From Xestospongia bergquistia (taxonomy: Eukaryota; Porifera; Demospongiae; Haplosclerida; Petrosiidae): 64,000 nt of DNA. The position numbers and the translations under genes are program-made. The number at the start of each line of letters is the position of its first letter. Positions within the stretch are counted from its first letter, which is position 1. The notes beneath the pieces are model-generated. The model made no database searches and was not told the DNA's origin. It worked only from the letters and a program-made list of their open reading frames with translations. Positions 48,257 to 58,120 of the stretch are shown here, one piece after another. The stretch lies in assembly GCA_963965975.1 (NCBI GenBank), contig OZ014411.1:5565001-5629000 (forward strand), given 5' to 3'.

Positions 48257-49093
48257 TGATCCAGCTCAATAATCTAGTGCTATTCTCAATAGATGTGTAT
48301 GCAACAATATAGAAGGCCAAAAGATATGCTTTGTATTGGAATAATGTCCTCATATAAATAGCTATATGTGCAGATTAGCAGACTCTAGCTGGATGAAAGA
48401 ATGGAGGAATACTATAGCAAGGATTATATAGACTATATAACATGTCAGGCTGTTCTAATATCTATGGCCATACATATAGTGTGGATGAAGACAAAGCATT
48501 AATTAGAGCCCAACACTTAACTCACTATTTGCTTAATATTTGCATCTATATAATCATCTGTCCTTAGACAATCCATAAACTATTAAATGCTTGATCATAT
48601 GATGAACAATCAGAAATCTTTTCTAACATACTTTATTGTACAATTTGCAGTTAGTAGTCTCCCAAAGCATGCTTAAATAAACAATTTGCAGTTAGTAGAT
48701 CCCAAAACATAATTTAGCATCCAGTATAAAGTATTTCAGCCCTGCATAATTATACAATATTATATATATAATTATATAGAACATGTCATGAAGAGAAGCT
48801 GACTGTTCAGCAATCCCCAGTTTAAGAACTAGGGATAACTGTATAGATCTAATAGTTAAGGCCATCGGTGAGTGGAGTATTGAGCATCTAATTCAACTTC
48901 TCATGTCTTAGAGCAATAATCAAGTATCATAAATAAAATAGGTGCTATTGATATTTATGTTAGCTCCACCCTCTTACTGGAAGGCTCAACAATCCTGCAA
49001 TGCAGGGAGTAAAACATGTAAATGTCAGAATACAGTCCTAAATTAAGTTAATATTACTCTGTAAGGGAGTTTTGCTATGAACAAAGATTAATT
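48257..49093 (+). repeat. Segment A of a segmental duplication (direct copy at 55231-55864)
   Basis: Noncoding block nearly identical, in the same orientation, to 55231-55864 (for example gcaaggattatatagactat and gcccaacacttaactcacta). This copy carries about 200 bp extra (about 48757-48962) that the other lacks. No exon is supported. Confidence 0.85.
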
Positions 49094-50185
49094 ACTAGAA
49101 GGTAACTAAAAGATTAGCACTTATAACTACAAAGTACACAGTAATCTCTTACTAGCTCTGTAAGCGAACAGTCACTGCTAGCACCTCAGCAACAATCATT
49201 ATGGGTGGAGTTTCAATCTGATCAACACCTACGCACTTTCTGCTAGTGTTGGTATGCAATTACTGCTATGTATATGTGCATTATGAATACTATTAACAGT
49301 AGTATGATGAAATATGGAACCCTTTGCTGCAGTATAATAAAGTAATGTAAGTTAGCCTCATTACCACTGTATGAGAACTTTCTGAATTATATTAGGTAGT
49401 AGTGGTTGTCTCAAACTGATAACCACAAGTATATTATAATATCTATGATATTATGAAATTATACTGGCAGCTATGTTAATAAGACAAGACTATTGATGCC
49501 ACACCCATTTGTCTAAAACTATTATACCTTACCATACCTGTGCTATATGAGCAGTACATATGTATGTAGTATTTATAATATGTACTGCAGCAGTAGTCCC
49601 ATGACAGCAACAGTTATATCTAGATGTATCTACTTGTTTTTATTTCCTCTATTCATGTATGTAAGTATTGTGAATACACAACCAAATGTACACAAATAAC
49701 ATAATATGTACATAAATTAGTAACAAAAGTGGATTAGATTCCTAAATGTTACATAATGAGAAACTTTGGTTGTGTTACCAGGTTTCTAAGGTTGCACTGA
49801 ACAGATGACTAGTCTAGTCTGGCAGTTTCTATGACATGACTAAGCACAAGATAGTGTTGCATACTTCAGTTACATATATTAGCAAACCACTACTTTGTTG
49901 TGGATAAGCTTCAGATAATGCATTACTATTGTACATATGACATAATACACATTGTATACCTAATTAGTAACCACAAAGAATTGTTTGGCTTGACTGTAAT
50001 TACATGTTATTCTACATGATGTTAATTGTAAGAGATCAAACATCATGAAGACATACTGTCTGCTTTTAGTGCAAACAAAAAACGCATTAAGCTGATTGGT
50101 ATGGTTTAGATCTTTGTCTTTTTTTGTTGTAACTTTAATTGTTAATTGAACAGTTATTCTTATTTTTTCTAGATAAAATTCAAGT

Positions 50186-51160
50186 ATGTCATTATTACCA
50201 CGAGAAAAAATATCACGCGTTTTCTGGGAACCCTACATATTGACAGGCTATCGAGAAACTAACACTACACTGTGGCAATGTATCAAGTATATATTTGTCA
50301 TTCACAATGATTGGGGAAATTTTTGGACACATTTTATACCATTCTGGGTGTGGCTCTATTGGGTGTACCATCTCTCCTATAAACTAGATTTCTTTGATTC
50401 CTTCTGGTATCCCTATCTAATGTTGTGTGTTGGTGGATGTTCATACGCATTGTGTTCAAGTATTGCACATGCATTCGCTTCCAAATCAGAACAAGTTCGA
50501 CATATATGTTTCATGATTGACTATCATGGTATCAGTATATATGCTTTTGGAGGTAGTATAGCTTACTACTTTTACGAGCGACCCATTGGTGTTCATTTCT
50601 TTCAGTACCAGTGGACTTTCACAACTTGGTACATGTTAATTGCTTTATATGCCACTCTGATGTGCTCTATGTCTCGTTTTTTCTGGGAAAAGCATCGTTT
50701 CATTATGAGGGCATTGTCATTTGCTCTACCTTATATTGCAGGTTGTTTCCCATACTTTTCACGACTTGTACCTTGTATACTAACTGGACGTGATTGTATT
50801 GTAGAAACTATACCACTCCATTTAACAGCTTTCTTCATATCTCACGGCATGACTTTTTTCTTCGTCTCTAAAGTACCTGAACGTCTTTATCCAGGAAGAT
50901 TTGACTATTATCTTCAAAGTCATCAGTTGTTCCATATCACGGCAGCTCTTTTGACTTCCTTTCAACTCTACATGCTACCAATAGATGCTATAGCTCGTCG
51001 TACTGCTCTAATGAACGATCATGTGACTTCTGATTTCTACAGTACATTTGTTCCTATGTTCTGTGTAATCATACTGGGTTTCTTAATTGTATTTTTAATA
51101 AGTGCTTTAATGATGAAGGGAATTTTAGTAAGTACTCAGAATAAAGTTAAAAGTAATTAA
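50186..51160 (+). CDS. PAQR-family seven-TM receptor (membrane progestin receptor-like), copy 1
   Basis: Single coding exon, 324 residues. A ttttttctag acceptor directly before the ATG suggests a 5' UTR intron. PAQR signature positions are present: NDWGNFWTH (about 41-49), the SSIAHAF motif with Ser91 and His95, D112 in MIDYHGISIYAFG, and the C-terminal PERLYPGRFDYYLQSHQLFH with His246 and His250. The Ser-His-Asp-His-His set is the zinc/hydrolase-like site of PAQR proteins. Seven to eight hydrophobic segments fit the mPR (PAQR5/7/8) branch. Predicted plasma-membrane receptor coupled to steroid- or lipid-type signals; the ligand is unknown. The stop codon overlaps an AATAAA signal at 51159-51164. 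It is an inverted near-copy of 53262-54236. Confidence 0.9.
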   Translation: MSLLPREKISRVFWEPYILTGYRETNTTLWQCIKYIFVIHNDWGNFWTHFIPFWVWLYWVYHLSYKLDFFDSFWYPYLMLCVGGCSYALCSSIAHAFASKSEQVRHICFMIDYHGISIYAFGGSIAYYFYERPIGVHFFQYQWTFTTWYMLIALYATLMCSMSRFFWEKHRFIMRALSFALPYIAGCFPYFSRLVPCILTGRDCIVETIPLHLTAFFISHGMTFFFVSKVPERLYPGRFDYYLQSHQLFHITAALLTSFQLYMLPIDAIARRTALMNDHVTSDFYSTFVPMFCVIILGFLIVFLISALMMKGILVSTQNKVKSN

Positions 51161-51537
51161 TAAAGTCATAATTTGTTTTAACACTAATATAATTAACATA
51201 ATATAATATGTATAATTTTATTTATTTTTAAGATCATGGGTTGTAACTCATGATCAGGTAATGATCATGTTCTACCATTTAACTTAAATTTTACAATTAA
51301 TTATTTCAAATTGACTAAATAAAGAACTGACATTTATTGTAAGTTATGTTTTTCAATGTACAAATTTTTACATAAGGCAACATTGGTGGGGGAGGAGTCA
51401 ATAATATAATTACTATAATGCTTAAAACTTAAAAATAGAGACACTTCAAATTCACAATGGCAAAAGTGTGTCTTGTTGAAAGAATTATAATAAAAACACT
51501 AAGAATAGAAACTGACCAATAATAATATTATCATTGA

Positions 51538-51640
51538 CATTTGTTTTGACGAATGCCATTAGCTGTAGCCTTTTCACCAATCTTTTCAAGTGCAATGGCT
51601 AGAGTAATCCATGTTGGTTTGTTGTACTTGCTTGTGCCAT
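51538..51640 (-). pseudogene. Antisense relic of CARD-Death last exon
   Basis: The minus strand here repeats the 3' end of the gene at 51710-52884 almost base for base (KPTWITLAIALEKIGEKA..NGIRQNKC plus stop and flank). Only the last ~33 codons remain, and there is no CARD exon beyond it. It is the truncated partner left at the inner edge of the palindrome. Confidence 0.85.
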
Positions 51641-51709
51641 AATATATGAATAAATGTAAATATGTGATGTACTAAAAATTGGGCGTGAACAGTAGTTATT
51701 GGGCAAATT

Positions 51710-52884
51710 ATGGCCGATCCTAATTCAGCGTATAAAGCGCTTCAAGTAAACACTCGATTGATAATTGAAGGAGGTATTGATGTACAAGAATTAGCAGATA
51801 AATTACTTGAACGTGAAATCATAAATGAAGGCGAAAGAAGAAGAGCTACTGACAGACTCTGTGGAATGACTGCAGAAGAACGACTTGGGAGATTATTGGA
51901 GGTGATAAGAGCATCTGTTAAACTAAATGGAAATGTTTTTGATCAATTCATTAATATTTTAGAAGAAAATGATAGTGTTCGAATGACTGCTCTTGCAAAT
52001 AAGCTCAAGGAAGGTAAGTCAACATATGTAAATCACTACCTACTAGCCTTCTCTTTTATCCCGATTCTCTTGCTCTTTTTCTTTCCTTCACATTGTAGTC
52101 ATGTTTAATAAGTAGTTGCTATTGTTTTAAATCTAGTCAGGCATGCATACATCTCAGTCAGGCATTACCTATCTCAAACAAAGATAAAAGCTAAACTAAA
52201 TTACTACTTAAACGTACGGTTATGTAACTCATGTCATTTATCTCCTTAGATTATCAGAAAAAATTGATGCAGAAAGATGACTAAATAGCTACTACTACTT
52301 TCAATGAACTAAATTAATAACAAATATGAAAACTACTTTTTATAATAATTATTTATATACTATTGCTTAGAGTGTGGGAGTGTACAATAATGTTGGGGCG
52401 TTTCTGCTGAGGTCAGTTGAGCTGTGGAATATGGGAGACTTCTTAGGTTAGTAGTAAAGATCCCATGTTAACTCTCATTTTTATTTAAACCATATATATG
52501 TGTAGCACTACTTAGTTTTTTGCTGAATGGTGTTTGTTGTTCACACACTTATCTACACATTGTCTAACATGCTATGATTCTTTCGTATTAGATATCACTG
52601 ATTTACAAGACATCAATGAAGCACTGAGAACTTATCATTTTTTAACAATTAACTGGCATCAATTAGGCTTGCAACTTGGTCTGACATATGACAAATTAAC
52701 AACAATAGAAGCCAATTATAGACAAGTCGAACGATGTCTTCAAGAATGCCTCAGTTGTTGGTTAAAAATGGACTATGACACAAACAAGTACAACAAACCA
52801 ACATGGATTACTCTAGCCATTGCACTTGAAAAGATTGGTGAAAAGGCTACAGCTAATGGCATTCGTCAAAACAAATGTCAATGA
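51710..52884 (+). CDS. CARD-Death adaptor (RAIDD/CRADD-like architecture), 2 exons
   Basis: Exon 1 is 51710-52013 and exon 2 is 52592-52884, joined in phase 1 across a GTAAGT..TTAG intron; 198 residues. Exon 1 encodes a CARD-like bundle (AYKALQVNTRLIIEGGIDVQ, LADKLL, ERLGRLLEVIRASV, VFDQFINILEEN) clearly homologous to the CARD of the gene at 38700-43355. Exon 2 is a Death domain (ITDLQDINEALRTYHFLT, NWHQLGLQLGLTYDKL, LQECLSCWLK, TWITLAIALEKIGEKA). One domain per exon. The CARD-then-Death order and length match vertebrate RAIDD/CRADD, which links a Death-domain platform to a caspase CARD; whether the partner here is a caspase is inference. It lies in the spacer of the inverted duplication. Confidence 0.88.
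52220..52403 (+). repeat. Segment C: intronic block copied at 55862-56032
   Basis: The intron of the CARD-Death gene shares a direct near-copy with 55862-56032 (atcagaaaaaattgatgcag, gactaaatagctactactac, gggagtgtacaataatg). The second copy abuts segment A', so the intronic block has been placed next to a normally distant segment. Confidence 0.85.
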
Positions 52885-55203
52885 TAATATTATTATTGGT
52901 CAGTTTCTGTTCTTAGTGTTTTTATTGTAATTCTTTCAACAAGACACACTTTTGCCATTGTGAATTTGAAGTGTCTCTATTTTTAAGTTTTAAGCATTAT
53001 AGTAATTATATTATTGACTCCTCCCCCACCAATGTTGCCTTATGTTACATGTCAAAATTTGTACATTGAAAAACATAACTTACATTAAATGTCAGTTCTT
53101 TATTTAGTCAATTTGAAATAATTAATTGTAAAATTTAAGTTAAATGGTAGATCATGATCATTACCTGATCATGAGTTACAACCCATGATCTTAAAAATAA
53201 ATAAAATTATACATATTATATTATGTTAATTATATTAGTGTTAAAACAAATTATGACTTTATTAATTACTTTTAACTTTATTCTGAGTACTTACTAAAAT
53301 TCCCTTCATCATTAAAGCACTCATTACAAATACAATTAAGAAACCCAGTATGATTACACAGAACATAGGAACAAATGTACTGTAGAAATCAGAAGTCACA
53401 TGATCGTTCATTAGAGCAGTACGACGAGCTATAGCATCTATTGGTAGCATGTAGAGTTTAAAAGAGGTCATAAGAGCTCCTGCGATATGGAACAACTGAT
53501 GACTTTGAAGATAATAGTCAAATCTTCCTGGATAAAGACGTTCAGGTACTTTAGAGACAAAGAAAAAAGGCATGCCATGAGATATGAAGAAAGCTGTTAA
53601 ATGAAGTGGTATAGTTTCTACAATACAATCACATCCAGTTAGTATACAAGCTATAAGTCGTGAAAAAAATGGAAAAATAAGTGCAATATAAGGTAGAGCA
53701 TATGACAATGCCCTCATAATGGAACGATGCTTTTCCCAGAAAAAACGAGACATAGAGCACATCAGAGTGGCATATAAAGCAATTAACATGTACCAAGTTG
53801 TGAAAGTCCACTGGTACTGAAAGAAATGAACACCAATGGGTCGCTCGTAAAAGTAGTAAGCTATACTGCCTCCAAAAGCATATATACTGATGCCATGATA
53901 GTCAATCATGAAACATATATGTTGAACTTGTTCCGATTTGGAAGCAAATGCATGTGCAATACTTGAACACAATGCGTATGAACATCCACCAACACACAAC
54001 ATTAGATAGGGATACCAGAAGGAATCAAAGAAATCTAGTTTATAGGAGAGATGGTACACCCAATAGAGCCACACCCAGAATGGTATAAAATGTGTCCAAA
54101 AATTTCCCCAATCATTGTGAATGACAAATATATACTTGATACATTGCCACAGTGTAGTGTTAGTTTCTCGATAGCCTGTCAATATGTAGGGTTCCCAGAA
54201 AACGCGTGATATTTTTTCTCGTGGTAATAATGACATACTTGAATTTTATCTAGAAAAAATAAGAATAACTGTTCAATTAACAATTAAAGTTACAACAAAA
54301 AAAGACAAAGATCTAAACCATACCAATCAGCTTAATGCGTTTTTTGTTTGCACTAAAAGCAGACAGTATATCTTCATGATGTTTGATCTCTTACAATTAA
54401 CATCATGTAGAATAACATGTAATTACAGTCAAGCCAAACAATTATTTGTGGTTACTATTATCTATATAACGTGTATTATGCCATATGTACATTAGTAATG
54501 CATGTACATATATTACATATAATAGCAAACCACTACTTTGTTGTGGATAAGCTTCAGATAATACATTACTATTGTACATATGACATAATATACGTTATAT
54601 AGCTAACTAGTAACCATAAAGAATTGTTTGGCTTGACTGCAATTACTATATGATGTTAATTGCAACACTATCTTGTGCTGCTTAGTCATGTTATAGAAAC
54701 TGTTACACTAGATTAGTCGCCTGTTCAGTGCAACCTTAGAAACCTGGTAACACAACCAAAGTTTCTCATTAATTATATAATATTTAGGAGTCTACATCCA
54801 CTTTTGTTACTAATTTATGTACATATTATATTATTAAAAGTCGTACATTCAGTTGTGTATTCACAATACTTACATACATGAACAGAGGAAATAAAAACAA
54901 GTAGATAGATAACTGTTGCTGTCATGGGGACTAAGGTATAATAGTTTTAGCCAAATTGGTGTAGCATCAATTGTCTTGCCTTGTTAGCATACTGCCAGCA
55001 TACATTATAAATATTATAATCAAATATACTTGTGGTTATCAGTTTGAGACAACCACTACTGCCTAATCTATTCAGAAAGCTCTCATACAGTGGCAATAAG
55101 GTTAACTTACATTACTTAGCAGCAAGGGCTCCACACAGTACTGTTAATAGTATTCATAGTTCCTGGCACTAATTGCATACCAACACTAGCAGGAAGTAAG
55201 GAC
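52772..55203 (-). repeat. Right arm of the inverted duplication
   Basis: Reverse complement of 49238-51642, including the second PAQR gene and its 5' flank. Divergence is low in the first half of the gene and higher in the flanks, where several indels (for example near 54430-54660) separate the arms. Confidence 0.9.
53262..54236 (-). CDS. PAQR-family seven-TM receptor, copy 2 (inverted duplicate)
   Basis: 324 residues, single coding exon, ATG at 54236. It is the inverted duplicate of 50186-51160, with about 16 amino-acid differences (about 95% identity). Differences cluster at residues 172-202 (for example IALIFPFF for IAGCFPYF, CILTGCDC for CILTGRDC) and 252-260; the first 104 residues are identical. 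All zinc-site residues (Ser91, His95, Asp112, His246, His250) are retained, so both copies look functional. The upstream ttctag acceptor and 3' AATAAA are also retained. It converges on the CARD-Death gene 378 bp away. Confidence 0.9.
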   Translation of the reverse strand: MSLLPREKISRVFWEPYILTGYRETNTTLWQCIKYIFVIHNDWGNFWTHFIPFWVWLYWVYHLSYKLDFFDSFWYPYLMLCVGGCSYALCSSIAHAFASKSEQVQHICFMIDYHGISIYAFGGSIAYYFYERPIGVHFFQYQWTFTTWYMLIALYATLMCSMSRFFWEKHRSIMRALSYALPYIALIFPFFSRLIACILTGCDCIVETIPLHLTAFFISHGMPFFFVSKVPERLYPGRFDYYLQSHQLFHIAGALMTSFKLYMLPIDAIARRTALMNDHVTSDFYSTFVPMFCVIILGFLIVFVMSALMMKGILVSTQNKVKSN

Positions 55204-55230
55204 TACACCCTTGTCTTTGCCTGTCTAGAA

Positions 55231-55864
55231 GGATCTAGCTCAATAATCTAGAGCTACTCTTAATAGATGTGTATGTAACAGTATAGAAGGCTAAATGTTA
55301 ACGTTATGCTTAGTATTAGAAGAATGTGCTCATATATAGCTATATGTGCAGATTAACTGACTCTAGCTGGGTGAAAGGATGGAGGAATGCTATAGCAAGG
55401 ATTATATAGACTATATAACATGTCAGGCTGTTCTAATATGGCCATACATATAGTGTGGATGAAGACAAAGCATTAATTAGAGCCCAACACTTAACTCACT
55501 ATTTGCTTAATATTTGCATCTTATATAATCATCTGTCCTTAGACAATCCATAAACTATTACATGCTAGATCATATGATGAACAATCAGAAATCTTTTCTA
55601 ACATACTTTATTGTACAATTTGCAGTCAGTAGTTTCCCAAAGCATGCTTAAATAAACAATTTGCAGTCCCAAAACACAATTTAGCATCCAGTATAAAGTA
55701 TTTCAGTCCTGCATATTTATATTAGCTCCACCCTCTTACTGAAAGTCTCAACAATCCTGCACATACAGCAATGCAGGGAGTAAACATGTAGTTAATGTCA
55801 GGATACAGTCCTAAATGTTAATATTACTCCGCATAGGAGACTTGCTATGAACAAAGATGAATTA
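55231..55864 (+). repeat. Segment A' (direct copy of 48257-49093)
   Basis: Noncoding block in the same orientation as segment A and lacking its ~200-bp internal stretch. It is followed without a gap by segment C' (55862-56032), the copied intron block of the CARD-Death gene. Confidence 0.85.
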
Positions 55865-56032
55865 TGTAACTCATGTCATTAATCTTCTTAGACTATCAGA
55901 AAAAATTGATGCAGACAGATGACTAAATAGCTACTACTACATCCAGTGAACTAAATTAATAACAAATACTTTTTATAATAACTATTTATACTATTGGCTA
56001 GAGTGGGAGTGTACAATAATGCTGGGGCATTT
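55862..56032 (+). repeat. Segment C' (copy of CARD-Death intron block)
   Basis: Matches 52220-52403 in direct orientation with small indels. No exon sequence of the gene is associated with it here. Confidence 0.85.
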
Positions 56033-56075
56033 AATGCTAGTTGCGTAGAACACGAATAAATAGAAGAAGGGGTGA

Positions 56076-56277
56076 GGGGTGCCATTTGTGTAATGCATTC
56101 AATGGTACAGTTAACATGTTATGATTCACATTTTAATGCTCATTATTGTTAAATAACTTTTGATTTACTAAATAATGCATGATTTGTTAAATAAATAAGA
56201 AGTAAAACCAACATTTAATAAATAATGACTTATTTATTAATCATGATAATTTCCAATTTTGACCCGAACGGCACCCC
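56076..56277. mobile_element. Short MITE with ggggtgcc termini
   Basis: Ends ggggtgccatt (left) and aacggcacccc (right) are inverted repeats of about 11 bp around an AT-rich 180-bp interior with no coding capacity. Target-site duplication unclear. It lies directly after the C' segment. Confidence 0.55.
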
Positions 56278-58120
56278 ATAAAAGAAGGCATTGTCAATAT
56301 GGAAACTTATATCTAAGCATCAATGAATAGTTTTAATATGATAACAGGATCTCTATAATTCTTACAACACTTACCACTGTAGCATTGTAGCCATGAATTG
56401 ACTAGAAAGGACTAGTGCTATCTGTAGATACCAATGAACAAAATACAACAATATGCAAAAGGAGCCACGCCCACCACTTAGGTAAATTAGACTTCCACTC
56501 CCATTCCATACAGTTTGAAATTCTTTTTTCCACATTCGATGCATCTCATCAATAGAGCATTAGTGATGTTATGCAATCATTTCTATAACATTATGAGACT
56601 AAGTGTAACCAAACCAGGTACTGCATTCATTATTACAACATGGTTGAGAGAGCTTTCCTGAGTAGTGACATCGTACAATGATACCTATACAAATTAAATA
56701 ACAAACAATTGAAAAACAAACTGTATAGCGCCATGTTTTCATCATGCATTATGTACCTCTTATTATAGTTCCACTATTCATTTTAGTAGCTCTTTAATTC
56801 TTAATTGGACACATCAGTGGTTTACTTTTCCATGCTAACATAATCAAAGCTGTTTTGTTTCCTAGTAGCAGTGTACCAGTGTGTTCACACAGTCTATTGC
56901 TTGGCTTGATCTTGATTTGGGGTGTTGAAACATGTTTCTTTGATATGGACTGGTTATCTTAAAATTAGAAGCACGGCGCTTCATAACAGTTCATTGATTA
57001 TAACAGTAGTTATAATTATTTCGACCTTTTAATCAGTTGACGCATCTGAGAGATTTTACATTGTGTTGAAACAGCAGAAAGACATTATTGTAAGTAATGC
57101 TGATTCTGAAATATGAAGTATTTCACTATTTGTTTTCCTTACATTGTGCCAGTACATGTTTTAATTTTTTGCAATGCCTTTCAATGATCAGCGTTACTAC
57201 ACCACCAGGACAAACTGTTCCATGCACAAATATTTCAAGAGAAAGAGTGATATCTCGCTCCAATTTTCTTTATGAATAGATCTTGTACTATTAAAATAGG
57301 CTTCATAAATATACAAATATAAGACGACCTACCGATATGTGATCAATAGAAAAAATTACGCTGGAAGAATTTATGGTTAACGATGAGGAGTATTGTGAAC
57401 ATATTGCACTAGAAACAAAGGTATTTGTTGAACAATTTTGGAATAAGTAATAATATCAGCTGTCTCCACAATATTTTTCAATAAATGAGTTTTTAAGTTA
57501 TGAATATATATGTAGATATGTTACTTTCTTTTTATGTAATTCACTATATGACTTGCATTCTGCCTGCAGTACTAGTACACTTAATGATAACAAATGACAG
57601 CATAACTAAGTGATAAAAACTCTGTGTGATTTCCTTGAGAGCATTAAGTTGCTGCATGTACCATATATCAGAGATTATAATGAAACACATATTGTAACCA
57701 TATCAATTAACAGTGCTCTCTTACTATTTATAGCTATCAGAGATTCTAATAAACATTATAGATATTTTATGTCTATAATAACTATTCTCAACATGTTATA
57801 AACATGATAATTTGACACCTAGAGATGCTAGCTCAATTACATTATTGCAAATAGTTATAGATGGCTTCAACTATTACCTAATAAGGTCAGTATTGCTGTG
57901 TTATACATTTATTATAAACAAGCTCGTAATATCAACAAATCAAGTCTCGAGTTACTGACCCTTTATCTTAGAAATGGGCCAGAAGCGCCAGATTAGGGAA
58001 TTATAATATAATATGATTGCTTTGACAAATTAACAGTGAGCTTTATATATATTATACTACATAATATTATATTTCCTGTCTTACGGTCACGTGAGAAACA
58101 AATCAATTAAATGGCCGAGG
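56278..58120. other. Intergenic with possible unassigned exons
   Basis: Two short plus-strand stretches have exon-like edges: about 57040-57090 (ends GACATTATT|GTAAGT) and about 57345-57419 (KITLEEFMVNDEEYCEHIALETK, then GTATTT). A further open stretch, 57610-57801, reads DFLESIKLLHVPYIRDYNETH. They might be exons of a small unrecognised gene, but phases and partners could not be settled. The promoter of fucosyltransferase-like copy 3 lies near 58000-58110. Confidence 0.25.

Larger units (their letters stand above)
49238..51642 (+). repeat. Left arm of a 2.4-kb inverted duplication
   Basis: Reverse complement of 52772-55203. The arm holds one complete PAQR gene, its upstream flank, and at its inner edge an antisense copy of the last part of the CARD-Death gene (about 51538-51640). 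The spacer between the arms is about 1.13 kb. Confidence 0.9.
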
